Shown in pieces: positions 17,909 through 27,603 of a stretch of DNA of 64,000 nucleotides. The stretch comes from Gordonia iterans (GTDB lineage Bacteria > Actinomycetota > Actinomycetes > Mycobacteriales > Mycobacteriaceae). A program made the translations under genes and the position numbers. The notes under the pieces were generated by a model. The model saw nothing but the letters and a program-made list of their open reading frames with translations, was not told where the DNA came from and ran no database searches. Location: positions 1,550,001 through 1,614,000 of the forward strand of contig NZ_CP027433.1 of NCBI RefSeq assembly GCF_002993285.1. Direction: 5' to 3'. Position 1 is the stretch's first letter, and every line of letters starts with the position of its first letter.

Positions 17909-19120
17909 TCAGTCTCGGATCACCCGACCCTGCGGAGGCGTCGGCGGCGGGCTCTGGGGAGGCACCGGCGGGGGACCCTGCGGCGGCAGCGGCGGCGGTG
18001 CGGAGAACAGGCCCGACAACTCCTGAACCTGGCCGGCCGGCGTCCAGCCGGCCATTCCCTGCTTCCACACCACCGTTTGCGGGGTCAGCGTGCCCGCGGA
18101 GACCATGGACTGCAGCTGGGCGATCGGGAACGGCCCGGCGGCCTGACCGCCCTGGTCGACGTGGTATTGAGCGGCGCCGGGCATCGGGGGAGGCGCGGCC
18201 TGCTGGGGGTTCGGCTGCTGGGCCTGCTGGGCCTGCTGTGGCTGTCCGGCGACCATCCCGCCCATCTGCTGGCCCATCGCCATGCCCATGCCGGCGCCGA
18301 GGAAATCGCCCACCGAGGAGCCGCCGGGATTGCCGGCGCCGGCGACCATCGCATCGCCGAGTTTGCCCTGCTGATACCGCTGCATGTCCGAGACCTGATC
18401 GAGGAAGCCCTGCTCCTCGACGCCGCGGGCGACGCCGCGGGTGATCGCCTCGGTGATCTCCTGCGGCAGCGTCACGTTCAGCATGATCGACTGCACCTGG
18501 AGGCCGTACTCGCGCATCCGCGGATCGGCGAACTCCTTGAGCTGCTCGGACAGCTCCACCTGTCGCCCCTGGAGGTCGAGCACGCCGAGGCCCGTCTGCA
18601 GCACCATGTCCGAGAAGGCGAGCGTCAGCGTCCGGCGGACCAGTTCCTGGACCTCGTCGAGGTCGACGTTGCTGTCGGTGCCGATCACCTCGCGGAGAAA
18701 GACCGCCGGATCGGCGACCCGGATCACGCACAGCCCGTTCGCGCGGACCTGAACCATTTTGAAGTCGGGGTCGCGAATGGTCACCGGGTTGGCCGTGCCC
18801 CACCGGAGTTCGGTCACCGGGCGGGTGTTGATGAAGTACACCTCGCTGCGGAACGGGCTGTTGAAGCCGTGCTTCCAGCCCTGCAGCGTCGACAGGATCG
18901 GGAGGTTCTCGCTGGTGAGCTCGTAGTGCCCGGGACCGAACTGATCGGCGAGCTGACCGCGGTAGACGAACACCGCCTGCTGGCCCTCCCGGACGATCAG
19001 CTGTGCGCCGTTCTTGATCTCGTTGTTGTACCGCGGGAACCGCCACGCGAGGGTGGTGCGGGAGTCGTCGAGCCACTCGATGATGTCGACCAGTTGGCTC
19101 GTGATCTTCTTGAACACCAT
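17909..19120 (-). CDS. SPFH-domain protein with C-terminal GYF_2 domain (YdjI-like)
   Basis: 403 residues. The SPFH/virion-core-like region covers about residues 20-260: WRFPRYNNEIKNGAQLIVRE, HYELTSENLPILSTLQGW, and helices rich in E/Q toward its end. A Gly/Met and Gln-rich linker follows. A GYF_2 domain lies at about 310-360 (YHVDQGGQAAGPFPIAQLQS and VVWKQGMAGW), and the protein ends in a polyproline tail. SPFH proteins form membrane-attached rings; GYF domains bind proline-rich partners. AAAGGAA precedes the ATG by 5 bases. Likely first gene of the four-gene minus-strand module down to 15621. Confidence 0.82.
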   Translation of the reverse strand: MVFKKITSQLVDIIEWLDDSRTTLAWRFPRYNNEIKNGAQLIVREGQQAVFVYRGQLADQFGPGHYELTSENLPILSTLQGWKHGFNSPFRSEVYFINTRPVTELRWGTANPVTIRDPDFKMVQVRANGLCVIRVADPAVFLREVIGTDSNVDLDEVQELVRRTLTLAFSDMVLQTGLGVLDLQGRQVELSEQLKEFADPRMREYGLQVQSIMLNVTLPQEITEAITRGVARGVEEQGFLDQVSDMQRYQQGKLGDAMVAGAGNPGGSSVGDFLGAGMGMAMGQQMGGMVAGQPQQAQQAQQPNPQQAAPPPMPGAAQYHVDQGGQAAGPFPIAQLQSMVSAGTLTPQTVVWKQGMAGWTPAGQVQELSGLFSAPPPLPPQGPPPVPPQSPPPTPPQGRVIRD

Positions 19121-19197
19121 TGGATTCCTTTGAGTGCGGAGCTGCGGATTGGATGGATAGCCGGGACGGTTCCGACCGCGATTCCCACTATATCGAG

Positions 19198-20955
19198 TCA
19201 GTTGACGCAGACGGGGCCGTCGGTGTCGGCCTTGATCGCGGGAGTGTTCTTGACGTCGTTCTTCCTTGCCTGCGGCGAGGTCGCGTCCTGGGTGTTGTCG
19301 CCCTGCGGGCCGGTGTTCCAGATCGCGCCGAGACCGGTGTAGGTGTTGGTCAGCACCGCCCGGAGCTTGTCGTCGGGCAGCGACGGATCCTCCCGGATCT
19401 CGATGTCGCCGCCGAGGTCGCGCACCAGTTGCTTGGCGGCCTCGCTGTCTCTGGACTTGGCGAAGACGATCGAGTCGAACTCGTTGATCGGCCGGCTGGT
19501 CGTCTCGCCCTCCTGATAGCCCTTGGCGGTGAGCAGGCCGGACACGTTCGCGGCCAGGCCCGTGACGGTGCCGGCGTTCACCACGTCCACCGTCACCGCG
19601 CCGCGGCCGCCCGCCGAATCGGTCGCGTTGGTGCCGAGCTGCCGGTCGACGAAAGTCTTGACCTGCTCCGGATCCACCTCGACGACGCTCTGCATGCCGT
19701 CGTCGCTCCACCCGTGGTCGGTGACCACCGGGATGGTGGTGAACTTGACGTCGCCGCCGGACAGATCTTTGAGCTGTTCGGCGAGGGTCAGCACGTTCCA
19801 TCCGTCGTCGATCACCACCGACCGGGACACGGCGTTCTCCAGCTCGTTGAGCTTGCCGGGGTTGGTGAGGGTCTGCGTCGAGAGGATCTTCTGCGCCAGC
19901 GACGCCATGTAGACCTGCTGGCGGGTGATGCGATCGAGGTCCCCGCGGGGGAGACCGTGGCGTTGCCGCACAAAGCTCAGCGCCTGCCCGCCGTCGAGCG
20001 TCTGGCGGCCCTTGCGGAACCGGGCGCCCGAGAGCGGTTCGCGCACGCTCCGCTTCAAACAGACGTCGACGCCGCCGACCGCGTCGGTGAGCAGGGCGAA
20101 TCCCAGCAGTCCGACCTCGGCGTAATGGTCGACGGTCACCCCGGTGAGGTTCGCGACCGACTCGATCAGCGCCTTCCGGCCGGCCTTGATGCCCTCGGTC
20201 TCGGCCGTCTTCTCGTCGACACCGGCCTCGACCTGTGAACGGCGCACGCCCTCGCGCGTCGAGCCGTAGGCGGCGTTGATCTTGCTCTTGCCGATGCCGG
20301 GCACCTCCACGTATGAGTCGCGCGGGATGGAGATCGCGGTGGCGGCCGAGCCGTCGTTCGGGATACGGATCAGCAGGATGGTGTCGGTGGACGTGGTGAC
20401 CTCGTCGCCGACCCGCAGCCACTTGAGCTCTTCCTCGGTGAGCGGATTGCCCTTGGCGTCCAGCCGGGAGTCGGTGCCGACCAGCAGGATGTCGACGGCG
20501 CCGTCGGCCCCGCCGCCGAGGCCGAGGTCGCCGAGCAGGGTGACGCTCGAGTTGAGGCTGGAGACCTTGTTCCAGCCGTAGCCGGTGGTCACCAGCACCA
20601 CCACGGCGAGCAGTGCCGCGAGACCGCGCCCGATCGGGAGCAGGTCTTTGGGGCTGCCGTTGCGGTGGCGCGCGGTACGCCCGCGCGCTGGGGGAGCGTC
20701 GGCGGCGCGGGCCTTGGGCCGGGTGTGAATCTCGGCCGAACTGGTGCGCCGCCCCGTGCGTTCGCGGGTCGAGACCGGGGTGCTGCGCTGCGTCCGGGGC
20801 CGCGGTTGCCGTTTCGGTGCCGGCCGCCCGGCCGCGTCCGCCCGCGGCTGTCCGTCCTCGGGCGGGGTCCGGCGCGGACGGCGCGACGATCCGCCGGACC
20901 CGGGCTCGCCCCGGGATCCAGCCGGCCGGTCACGGCGCTCTCGACGTGGCTCCAC
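19198..20955 (-). CDS. LytR-CpsA-Psr family cell-wall ligase (Lcp1-like)
   Basis: 585 residues. A basic disordered cytoplasmic N-terminus of about 110 residues precedes one transmembrane helix (GLAALLAVVVLVTTGYGW). The LCP catalytic domain holds DILLVGTDSR, STDTILLIRIP, AISIPRDSYVEVPG and FVRQRHGLPRGDLDRITRQQ, which carry the Asp/Arg residues that bind pyrophosphate lipid. A LytR_C domain ends the protein. In mycobacteria the homologous neighbour of rmlD and wbbL, Lcp1 (Rv3267), joins arabinogalactan to peptidoglycan; gene order makes this the likely role. GTG start. Divergent from rmlD. Confidence 0.88.
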   Translation of the reverse strand: MEPRRERRDRPAGSRGEPGSGGSSRRPRRTPPEDGQPRADAAGRPAPKRQPRPRTQRSTPVSTRERTGRRTSSAEIHTRPKARAADAPPARGRTARHRNGSPKDLLPIGRGLAALLAVVVLVTTGYGWNKVSSLNSSVTLLGDLGLGGGADGAVDILLVGTDSRLDAKGNPLTEEELKWLRVGDEVTTSTDTILLIRIPNDGSAATAISIPRDSYVEVPGIGKSKINAAYGSTREGVRRSQVEAGVDEKTAETEGIKAGRKALIESVANLTGVTVDHYAEVGLLGFALLTDAVGGVDVCLKRSVREPLSGARFRKGRQTLDGGQALSFVRQRHGLPRGDLDRITRQQVYMASLAQKILSTQTLTNPGKLNELENAVSRSVVIDDGWNVLTLAEQLKDLSGGDVKFTTIPVVTDHGWSDDGMQSVVEVDPEQVKTFVDRQLGTNATDSAGGRGAVTVDVVNAGTVTGLAANVSGLLTAKGYQEGETTSRPINEFDSIVFAKSRDSEAAKQLVRDLGGDIEIREDPSLPDDKLRAVLTNTYTGLGAIWNTGPQGDNTQDATSPQARKNDVKNTPAIKADTDGPVCVN

Positions 20956-21142
20956 CCTCGCGCGGTCCTCTCGGCTCGATCACCCCGCCGCCCGGTGGGG
21001 CGGATGTGACAACTGTTGCTTCCACCGTACTGGCCCGGCGGACGGTCGCCGGGTGCGCAACGCCGATGACCGCATGTGATGTCCGACGGCCGGGCGCGCC
21101 GCGCGTCGCCGGCCGCACTGCCCTTGCGGCACGATGGGACGC

Positions 21143-22045
21143 ATGTCGCAGCGCACAGTGCACCTCGTCGGCGCCACCGGGCAGGTGGGCAGGGCGTTGC
21201 GTGCGCTCGCCCCGGCCGGGACACGGCTGGCGCCGTACGGCTCGGCGGAGGTCGACCTGACCGACCAGGCCTCGGTGGACGCCGCGCTCGCCGGCCTTCG
21301 GCGCGGCGACGTGGTGGTCAACGCCGCGGCGTACACCGCCGTCGACGACGCCGAGGCCGATTGGAAGGGCGCCTACGCGCTGAACGCCGCCGGACCGGCC
21401 CGGCTCGCCGAGTGCACGGCGGCGGCGGGTGCCCGACTGATCCAGATCTCCACCGACTACGTCTTCGCGGTCGGCGCGCGCCGCGCCGAACCGCTGGAGC
21501 CCGGCGACCTCGACCAGGCGACCCAGCCGACCTCGGTCTACGGGGCCAGCAAACTCGCCGGCGAGCGGGCCGCGCGGGCCGCGGACCCGCAGACCACAGT
21601 GGTCCGCACCGCGTGGGTGTACATCGGCGGACCGGAGTCGCGGGACTTCGTCGGGACCATGCGGAGGCTGGCGGCCGGTGAGTCGGAGATCTCCGTCGTC
21701 GACGATCAGTGGGGCTCACCGACGTACGCGCTGGATCTGGCTGCCGGGCTCTGGGACCTGATCTGCGCGGTGGGCGCTCCCGGCGACCCGACGGCCGGAC
21801 GCGTGCTGCATGCGGCCGGTGCCGGCCGCGCCACCTGGTTCCAGCTGGCGCAGGCCGTGTTCGCCGGCATCGGCGCCGACCCGGAGCGGGTCCGGCCGTG
21901 CAGCACCGCGGAGTTTCCGCGGCCGGCGCCGCGGCCGGCGTACTCGGTGCTCTCGGGCCGGTCGTGGGTCGAGGCCGGACTCACTCCGCTCCGCGACTGG
22001 CGCGCGGCGCTGACCGACGCGCTGGACGCCGAAATCGTGTCCTGA
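21143..22045 (+). CDS. rmlD: dTDP-4-dehydrorhamnose reductase
   Basis: 300 residues, extended short-chain dehydrogenase fold. It contains GATGQVGRALRALAP, VVNAAAYTAVDDAE, ISTDYVF and the YGASKLAGE Tyr/Lys pair, all standard RmlD motifs. It makes dTDP-L-rhamnose, needed for the rhamnose of the arabinogalactan linker that WbbL (next gene) transfers. ATG 21143 is chosen over an in-frame ATG 9 bases earlier to match the family start (MSQRTVHLVG); neither has a strong Shine-Dalgarno. Divergent from the LCP gene across 187 bp. Confidence 0.9.
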   Translation: MSQRTVHLVGATGQVGRALRALAPAGTRLAPYGSAEVDLTDQASVDAALAGLRRGDVVVNAAAYTAVDDAEADWKGAYALNAAGPARLAECTAAAGARLIQISTDYVFAVGARRAEPLEPGDLDQATQPTSVYGASKLAGERAARAADPQTTVVRTAWVYIGGPESRDFVGTMRRLAAGESEISVVDDQWGSPTYALDLAAGLWDLICAVGAPGDPTAGRVLHAAGAGRATWFQLAQAVFAGIGADPERVRPCSTAEFPRPAPRPAYSVLSGRSWVEAGLTPLRDWRAALTDALDAEIVS

Positions 22046-22112
22046 GTCTCGTCTGCGTCGATCCGGACCGCACCGGCGAGGTTTTCGCAGCGTGATGGCC
22101 TAGGCTGTCCGA

Positions 22113-23018
22113 GTGACTTCCGAGCGCAACGACGCGGTCGCGGTGGTGACCGTGACGTATTCGTCCGGGGACTACCTCCACAACTTCCTGCGGACGCTGC
22201 CCGCGGCGACCACCCGCGACGTGCAGGTGGTGATCGCCGACAACGGCAGCGACGACGGCGCGCCCGAGCGCGCGGCCGCCGAACACGACACCGTGACTCT
22301 GGTGAACACCGGTGGCAATCTCGGCTACGGGGGCGGGATGAACCGCGGCATCGCCGAGGTGGACCCGTCGATCGAGTACATCGTGATCGCCAACCCGGAC
22401 ATCGAGTGGTCGCCCGGCTGCATCGACGAACTGCTGGCCGCCGCGCAGCGCTGGCCGCGCGCCGGCGCCCTCGGGCCGCTGATCACCGAGCCGGACGGCG
22501 CGGTGTATCCGTCGGCGCGGCGCGTGCCGGACCTCAAGCACGGCACCGGGCACGCCCTCCTCGGCGCGGTGTGGAAGAACAATCCGTGGACCGCGGCCTA
22601 CCGCAACGACGGCGCGGAGCTGACGGAGCGGCCCGTGGGCTGGCTGTCCGGCTCGTGCCTGCTGGTCCGGCGTGCCGCGTTCGAGAGCGTCGACGGCTTC
22701 GACACCCGCTACTTCATGTTCATGGAAGACGTCGACCTCGGCGACCGACTGGCCCGGGCGGGCTGGCTGAACGTCTACGTGCCGACGGCCGCGGCGATGC
22801 ACGCCAAGAGCCACTCGGTCGCCAGACACCCGGAGAAGATGATCCCGGCCCACCACGAGAGCGCCTACCGATTCCTCGCCGACCGCCATCCCGGTCCGGC
22901 GTGGGCGCCGGTGCGCTGGGGACTGAAGGCCGGACTGACCGTGCGCTCCAAGATCAACGTCGCCGCCGCCCTGCGCGCCCAGCGCAAGGCGCAGCCGAAC
23001 CCGAACGACGAGAGGTGA
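22113..23018 (+). CDS. wbbL: Rhamnosyltransferase WbbL (GT2)
   Basis: 301 residues, glycosyltransferase family 2. It contains VVTVTYSSGDYL, VIADNGSDDGAPE, NLGYGGGMNRGI, IANPDIEW (metal/nucleotide Asp), GWLSGSCLLVRR and FFMFMEDVDLGDRLARAG-type acceptor motifs (here YFMFMEDVDLGDRLARAGW). In mycobacteria WbbL adds L-rhamnose to GlcNAc-PP-decaprenol, an essential step in building the peptidoglycan-arabinogalactan linker on the cytoplasmic face. GTG start; 67 bp after rmlD and 5 bp before the mannose-1-phosphate guanylyltransferase gene, so an operon. Confidence 0.92.
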   Translation: MTSERNDAVAVVTVTYSSGDYLHNFLRTLPAATTRDVQVVIADNGSDDGAPERAAAEHDTVTLVNTGGNLGYGGGMNRGIAEVDPSIEYIVIANPDIEWSPGCIDELLAAAQRWPRAGALGPLITEPDGAVYPSARRVPDLKHGTGHALLGAVWKNNPWTAAYRNDGAELTERPVGWLSGSCLLVRRAAFESVDGFDTRYFMFMEDVDLGDRLARAGWLNVYVPTAAAMHAKSHSVARHPEKMIPAHHESAYRFLADRHPGPAWAPVRWGLKAGLTVRSKINVAAALRAQRKAQPNPNDER

Positions 23019-23023
23019 CCCCC

Positions 23024-24115
23024 GTGGCTTCCGAAACGCCCGAGGCTCCCGATGTGCAAGCCCTGATCCTGGTGGGCGGCAAGGGAACCCGTCTGCGACC
23101 GCTGACGCTGTCGGCGCCCAAGCCGATGCTCCCGACGGCGGGGCTGCCGTTCCTGACGCACCTGATCTCCCGGATCCGCGACGCCGGCGTGACCGCCATC
23201 GTGCTCGGCACGTCGTTCAAGGCGGAGACCTTCGAGCAGTACTACGGCGACGGCGCCGACCTGGGAGTGAAGCTCACCTACGTCACCGAATCCGAGCCGC
23301 TCGGCACTGGCGGCGGCATCCGGAACGTCTACGACGTCCTCACCGCCGACACCGTGCTGGTGTTCAACGGCGACGTGCTCGGAGGCACCGACATCCGCGA
23401 GGTGCTCGCGACGCACCGGAGCTCGGGTGCGGAGGTGACGCTGCACCTGGTGCGCGTCGGCGACCCGCGCGCCTTCGGGTGTGTGCCGACCGACGCCGCC
23501 GGGCGCGTCACGGCCTTCCTGGAGAAGACACAAGATCCGCCGACCAACCAGATCAACGCCGGCACCTACGTGTTCAACCGCGACGTGATCGGCGAGATCC
23601 CGACCGGGCGGCCGGTGTCGGTGGAGCGGGAGGTGTTCCCGCGCCTGCTCGCCGAGCGCAGGCACATCCAGGGGCACGTGGACAGTGCGTACTGGCGCGA
23701 CATGGGCACCCCGGAGGACTTCGTGCGGGGCTCGGCCGACCTGGTCCGAGGCATCGCGCCGTCGCCCGCGCTGGGCGGATCGCGCGGCGAGGCGCTGATC
23801 AAGGAGGGCGCGCACGTGGCGGCCGATGCGGTGCTGATCGGCGGGACCGTGGTCGGCGCCGACGCGCAGATCGGTCCGGGCGCCCGGCTCGACGGAGCGG
23901 TGATCTTCGACGGCGCCATCATCGAAGCCGGGGCGGTGGTCGAGCGCAGCATCGTGGGCTTCGGTGCGCGGCTGGGCGCGTGCTCGCTGGTGCGCGACAC
24001 CGTGATCGGCGACCAGGCGCACATCGGGAGCCGCTGCGAGCTGCTGCGCGGCGCCCGGGTGTGGCCGGGCGTACAGATTCCCGAGAACGGGATCCGCTTT
24101 TCCACCGACGTCTGA
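23024..24115 (+). CDS. manB: Mannose-1-phosphate guanylyltransferase
   Basis: 363 residues. The N-terminal nucleotidyltransferase domain has the ILVGGKGTRLRPLTLSAPKP signature and FNGDVLGG metal site. The C-terminal left-handed beta-helix is visible as hexapeptide-like repeats (HVAADAVLIGGTVVGADAQI). It makes GDP-mannose for PIM, lipomannan and glycoprotein mannosylation. The name manB follows mycobacterial usage (Rv3264c). GTG 23024 with GAGAGG just upstream inside the wbbL stop region. Last gene of the cell-wall run; convergent with the methyltransferase gene, 14 bp apart. Confidence 0.88.
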   Translation: MASETPEAPDVQALILVGGKGTRLRPLTLSAPKPMLPTAGLPFLTHLISRIRDAGVTAIVLGTSFKAETFEQYYGDGADLGVKLTYVTESEPLGTGGGIRNVYDVLTADTVLVFNGDVLGGTDIREVLATHRSSGAEVTLHLVRVGDPRAFGCVPTDAAGRVTAFLEKTQDPPTNQINAGTYVFNRDVIGEIPTGRPVSVEREVFPRLLAERRHIQGHVDSAYWRDMGTPEDFVRGSADLVRGIAPSPALGGSRGEALIKEGAHVAADAVLIGGTVVGADAQIGPGARLDGAVIFDGAIIEAGAVVERSIVGFGARLGACSLVRDTVIGDQAHIGSRCELLRGARVWPGVQIPENGIRFSTDV

Positions 24116-24129
24116 CGCGCCGGCGAGGG

Positions 24130-24789
24130 CTACCGGGTCTTCGCGGCGGCGAGCAGACCCGAACCGACCGGGATGACGGCCGGGAGCAGGCGATCGTCGT
24201 CGGCGATCAGCTGGGCGGCTTCGCGGGCGGCGAGCGTGCGCGGATCGGTGGCCTCGCGGTCGGCGATGGTGCCGTCCGCGGAGGCGTTGTTCAGGACCAC
24301 CACCCCGCCGGGACGCAGAATCCGCACCGCTTCGGCCACGAAGACCGGGTAGTTGAGCAGGGATCCGTCGACGAACACGACGTCGTAGGAATCGTCGGCG
24401 AGCCGGGTCAGGACGTCGGTCGGGGCGCCGGTGATCAGCCGGGTGCGGCTCGGCGCGATGCCGGCGTCGCCGAACGCCTGGCGGGCCGCCCGATGGTGTT
24501 CGGTCTCCGGGTCGATGGTGGTGAGGATGCCCGACGGCGACATCCCGGCCAGTAGCCACAGCCCGCTGACGCCGGCGCCGGTCCCGATCTCCACGACGTG
24601 CTGCGCGTGTGAGACGCGGGTCAGCAGCGAAAGCAGCGCCCCGGCGGCCGGCGAGACGGTCGCCGCCCCCAACTCCTCGGCGCGGGCCCGCGCAGCGCGC
24701 AGCGCGTCGTCCTCGATGATCGCGGCGTCCGCGTAGGCGGCGAGGTCTGCGGCGGGGGAGCGCGAGGGTTCGGCGGGCGTGTCACTCAT
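24130..24789 (-). CDS. O-methyltransferase (Rv1220c-like)
   Basis: 219 residues, SAM-dependent O-methyltransferase family 3: VVEIGTGAGVSGLWLLAGM, LTTIDPETEH, YDVVFVDGSLLNYPVFVAEA and LRPGGVVVLNN. The substrate is unknown. The same gene precedes sigE divergently in mycobacteria (Rv1220c), which supports orthology. The ATG at 24789 is taken as start; a GTG two codons upstream is possible. About 200 bp of divergent promoter region separates it from sigE. Confidence 0.85.
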   Translation of the reverse strand: MSDTPAEPSRSPAADLAAYADAAIIEDDALRAARARAEELGAATVSPAAGALLSLLTRVSHAQHVVEIGTGAGVSGLWLLAGMSPSGILTTIDPETEHHRAARQAFGDAGIAPSRTRLITGAPTDVLTRLADDSYDVVFVDGSLLNYPVFVAEAVRILRPGGVVVLNNASADGTIADREATDPRTLAAREAAQLIADDDRLLPAVIPVGSGLLAAAKTR

Positions 24790-24926
24790 GCACACGAGAG
24801 TGCCATGACCAGCGCTGACCTGCGGTCACGGCACGCCGGACGTGGCCCAACTCGCATCCTCAGTAAACACTCAGGCCGGTAACAGGGACACCACAAGCGG
24901 GTGCGACAGGCTTTGACTCGACGAGC

Positions 24927-24952
24927 GGAACAATCGCGACGCCGGGGGCGTT
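24927..24952 (+). promoter_or_regulatory. Candidate ECF-sigma promoter upstream of sigE
   Basis: GGAAC (24927-24931) and CGTT (24949-24952) are separated by 17 bases. This matches the GGAAC-N17/18-CGTT consensus used by mycobacterial SigE/SigH-type factors. It ends 36 bases before the sigE start. It suggests autoregulation or input from another ECF factor. Confidence 0.5.
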
Positions 24953-24988
24953 GCACCGTGCAGTCCACGAAAGGGGTCGGAAAGACCG

Positions 24989-25606
24989 GTGAAGGCACCT
25001 CAGAAGTACGACGCTGGCACATCGCCGTTCGCGGGCACCGCAGGGTTCGACGCGACCGGGGACCGGACGCTGATGCCGTCGTGGGAGGAGTTGGTCGCCG
25101 AGCACGCCGACCGCGTCTACCGCCTCGCCTACCGTCTCTCGGGCAACCAGCACGATGCCGAAGACCTCACCCAAGAGACCTTCATCCGGGTGTTCCGGTC
25201 CCTGACCGACTACAAGCCCGGCACCTTCGAGGGCTGGCTCCACCGCATCACCACCAACCTGTTCCTGGACATGGTCCGGCGGCGCAACAAGATCCGGATG
25301 GAGACGCTGGAGACCGGATACGAGCGCATCAGTTCCGACACGCCCGATCCGCAGCAGGCGTACGCCGAGGCATCGTTGGACCCGGACCTGCAGCAGGCGC
25401 TGGACTCGCTGGCGCCGGAGTTCCGCGCGGCCGTCGTCCTGTGCGACATCGAGGGTCTCTCGTACGAGGAGGTGGCCGCGACGATGGGCGTGAAGATGGG
25501 TACCGTCCGCAGCCGCATCCACCGCGGTCGCGCGGGTATCCGCGCCTTCCTGGAGGCGCGCGGACACACAGACAGCCGTTCGGTGGCCGTCGGCAGCCGT
25601 GCCTGA
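24989..25606 (+). CDS. sigE: ECF RNA polymerase sigma factor SigE
   Basis: 205 residues. Region 2 (about 30-100) reads [20 protein letters not shown] then [17 protein letters not shown] and the DNA-contacting [20 protein letters not shown]. Region 4 (about 130-185) reads [40 protein letters not shown] and HRGR. It directs cell-envelope and heat/oxidative stress transcription in mycobacteria. The downstream anti-sigma, htrA and tatB genes are in the same order as Rv1221-Rv1224. Start GTG 24989; shorter forms starting at internal codons, as known for mycobacterial SigE, are possible. Confidence 0.92.
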   Translation: MKAPQKYDAGTSPFAGTAGFDATGDRTLMPSWEELVAEHADRVYRLAYRLSGNQHDAEDLTQETFIRVFRSLTDYKPGTFEGWLHRITTNLFLDMVRRRNKIRMETLETGYERISSDTPDPQQAYAEASLDPDLQQALDSLAPEFRAAVVLCDIEGLSYEEVAATMGVKMGTVRSRIHRGRAGIRAFLEARGHTDSRSVAVGSRA

Positions 25607-25721
25607 CCGGCCGCTGCCGGGGCCGGTGCCGCGACCCGCCTCCCGCGTGGTTCGGATAAGCTGGCAGAGCATCCGTCGCGTGCGCGTCGGAGACCGCTCG
25701 GCAGCGAAAGGGGTGACACGG

Positions 25722-26084
25722 GTGGCTGATCGATCCTCCAGGCCCCGGCGCTGGTCGCCGGCCGGTGCGACGTTCGCTCCGAACCCCGAGTTTCCGGTAG
25801 GCCGGTCTCCGGCGGATAGTGCTTTCGCCTCGACTGACCATCTCGCCGCCGACGCAGTGGTCGCCTACGTCGACGGTGTGCTGCACGGCAACGCACGCGG
25901 CCGCGCAGAACATCACCTGGCGCTATGCCGGCAGTGCGCCGCCGAGGTGGCCGCGCAGGCGAGCGCCCGTTCCCTGCTGCGGTCGTGCGACGACGTGTGC
26001 GCACCGTCGGGCCTGATCGGCGAGCTCGGCAAGATCCCGACCCGTGAGTACGACCTGCGGGACCTGAACCGGCGGAGCCGCTGA
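25722..26084 (+). CDS. rseA: Zinc-binding anti-sigma factor RseA-like
   Basis: 120 residues. Near residue 65-75 is the ZAS signature HxxxCxxC (HLALCRQC, with a preceding His), which binds zinc and contacts the sigma factor. It lies 115 bp after sigE, the position of RseA (Rv1222), so it should hold SigE inactive in the cytoplasm. There is no transmembrane helix, as in mycobacterial RseA. GTG 25722 is chosen because GAAAGGGG lies 8-9 bases upstream; an in-frame GTG 9 bases earlier is possible. Confidence 0.85.
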   Translation: MADRSSRPRRWSPAGATFAPNPEFPVGRSPADSAFASTDHLAADAVVAYVDGVLHGNARGRAEHHLALCRQCAAEVAAQASARSLLRSCDDVCAPSGLIGELGKIPTREYDLRDLNRRSR

Positions 26085-26087
26085 CCC

Positions 26088-27587
26088 GTGACCGACAGCC
26101 CCGACTGGTCGTCGCCGGCCGATGACGCCGCCACGCCCGCCGACGACGCCCCGACGACCGCCGAGCGCCGCCCGCGCTCGGCGAGCCGCGGCGCACCGGT
26201 GTCTCCGCAGACCGCCGCCGTCTTCGGCCGCCCGCCCGGTGTGCACGGATCGTTCAGCACCGCGCCCTCGCCGCGTCCGCAACCGGAGATCTCCCCACCC
26301 GACCCGGTGCTCGCCGAGGCCTTCGGCCGCCCGGCCGGGGCCGCGTCCTCGCTGGAGCGCGACCCCCACGCGACCTTCGGCCGCGGCGACGACGAGTCGC
26401 CGGCCGACGACCCCTGGCGCGATCCGGCCAGCCCGGCGCAACTCGATGCGCCGGCGCTGAGCGAGCCGTCGTCGTCGACCACGCTCGCCCCCGGACCCAA
26501 GCTCGGCATCGGCGACCTGTTGTTCGGTCGTCGCGTCCAGTGGTGGGCGCTGCTGACGCTCGCGCTCGTCGCCGTGCTGATCGGAGTGGCCGGCGGCCTG
26601 ATCGGGCGCTACACCGCCGAAGCCGTCCCCCCGCTGAACTCTCACAGCGTCGAGCTCGACGTCGACGACGCCGAGCCGGCATCCACCGAGATCGCCGCGA
26701 TCGCGAAGGCCGTGGCGCCCTCGGTGGTGATGATCGAGGTCCGCACCCCTTCCGGCGGCGGCAACGGGTCCGGGTTCGTCGTCAGCAAAGACGGTTACAT
26801 CGTCACCAACAACCACGTGATCTCGATCGCCGCACAGGACCGCAACGCCAAGCTGGAGGTGGTCTTCTCCGACCACCAGCGGGTCCCGGCCCGGATCGCC
26901 GGTCGCGACGTCAAGACCGATCTCGCCGTGATCAAGGTCGACGGCGTGGAGAACCTCACGGTGTCCACGCTCGGCAAGTCCAGTCAGCTGGAGATCGGCC
27001 AGCCGGTCATCGCGTTCGGCGCACCGCTCGGCCTCGACCGCACCGTCACGACCGGCATCGTCAGCGCCGTGGACCGTCCGGTGCCGCTGCGGCCGGACGC
27101 CACCAGCGACACCGACGCCGTGCTCAACGCGATTCAGACCGATGCGGCCATCAATCCGGGCAACTCGGGCGGACCGCTGGTCGACACGCAGGGCCGGGTG
27201 ATCGGCGTCAACACCGCGGCGCAGACCGCAGGCGGCGGATCGATCGGCCTGGGTTTCGCGATCCCGATCGACGAGGTGGAGCCGATTGTCAAGGCCCTCA
27301 TCGCCGACGGCGAGGTGACCCATCCGCAGATCGGGGTGTCCGCATCGACGGTCCGCAACGACAAGGTGTTCGGCGCCAAGATCGAGAGCGTGGGACCGGG
27401 CAGCCCGGGCGCCCGGGCGGGTCTCAAGCTGAACGACGTCGTCACCGAGTTCGACGGCAAGCCGATCGAGGGCGCCAACGAGCTGACCGTCGCGGTCCGG
27501 ATGTCGCAGGTCGGCCGCGAGGTGAAGTTCAAGTACTGGCGCGACGGCCGGGTGTTCACCGGATCCATCACCCCGGCCGCGGACTGA
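26088..27587 (+). CDS. htrA: Membrane-anchored HtrA serine protease
   Basis: 499 residues. A disordered Pro/Ala-rich cytoplasmic segment (about 1-145) is followed by a transmembrane helix ([20 protein letters not shown]), a trypsin-like domain with triad His243 (TNNHVIS), Asp278 (KTDLAVIKV) and Ser360 ([10 protein letters not shown]), and a C-terminal PDZ domain (about 410-495). It degrades or refolds damaged envelope proteins on the outer side of the membrane. It starts 3 bp after the anti-sigma gene, matching Rv1223, so it is made along with the SigE regulon. Confidence 0.93.
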   Translation: MTDSPDWSSPADDAATPADDAPTTAERRPRSASRGAPVSPQTAAVFGRPPGVHGSFSTAPSPRPQPEISPPDPVLAEAFGRPAGAASSLERDPHATFGRGDDESPADDPWRDPASPAQLDAPALSEPSSSTTLAPGPKLGIGDLLFGRRVQWWALLTLALVAVLIGVAGGLIGRYTAEAVPPLNSHSVELDVDDAEPASTEIAAIAKAVAPSVVMIEVRTPSGGGNGSGFVVSKDGYIVTNNHVISIAAQDRNAKLEVVFSDHQRVPARIAGRDVKTDLAVIKVDGVENLTVSTLGKSSQLEIGQPVIAFGAPLGLDRTVTTGIVSAVDRPVPLRPDATSDTDAVLNAIQTDAAINPGNSGGPLVDTQGRVIGVNTAAQTAGGGSIGLGFAIPIDEVEPIVKALIADGEVTHPQIGVSASTVRNDKVFGAKIESVGPGSPGARAGLKLNDVVTEFDGKPIEGANELTVAVRMSQVGREVKFKYWRDGRVFTGSITPAAD

Positions 27588-27603
27588 CCGCGAGGGCACG
27601 GCG

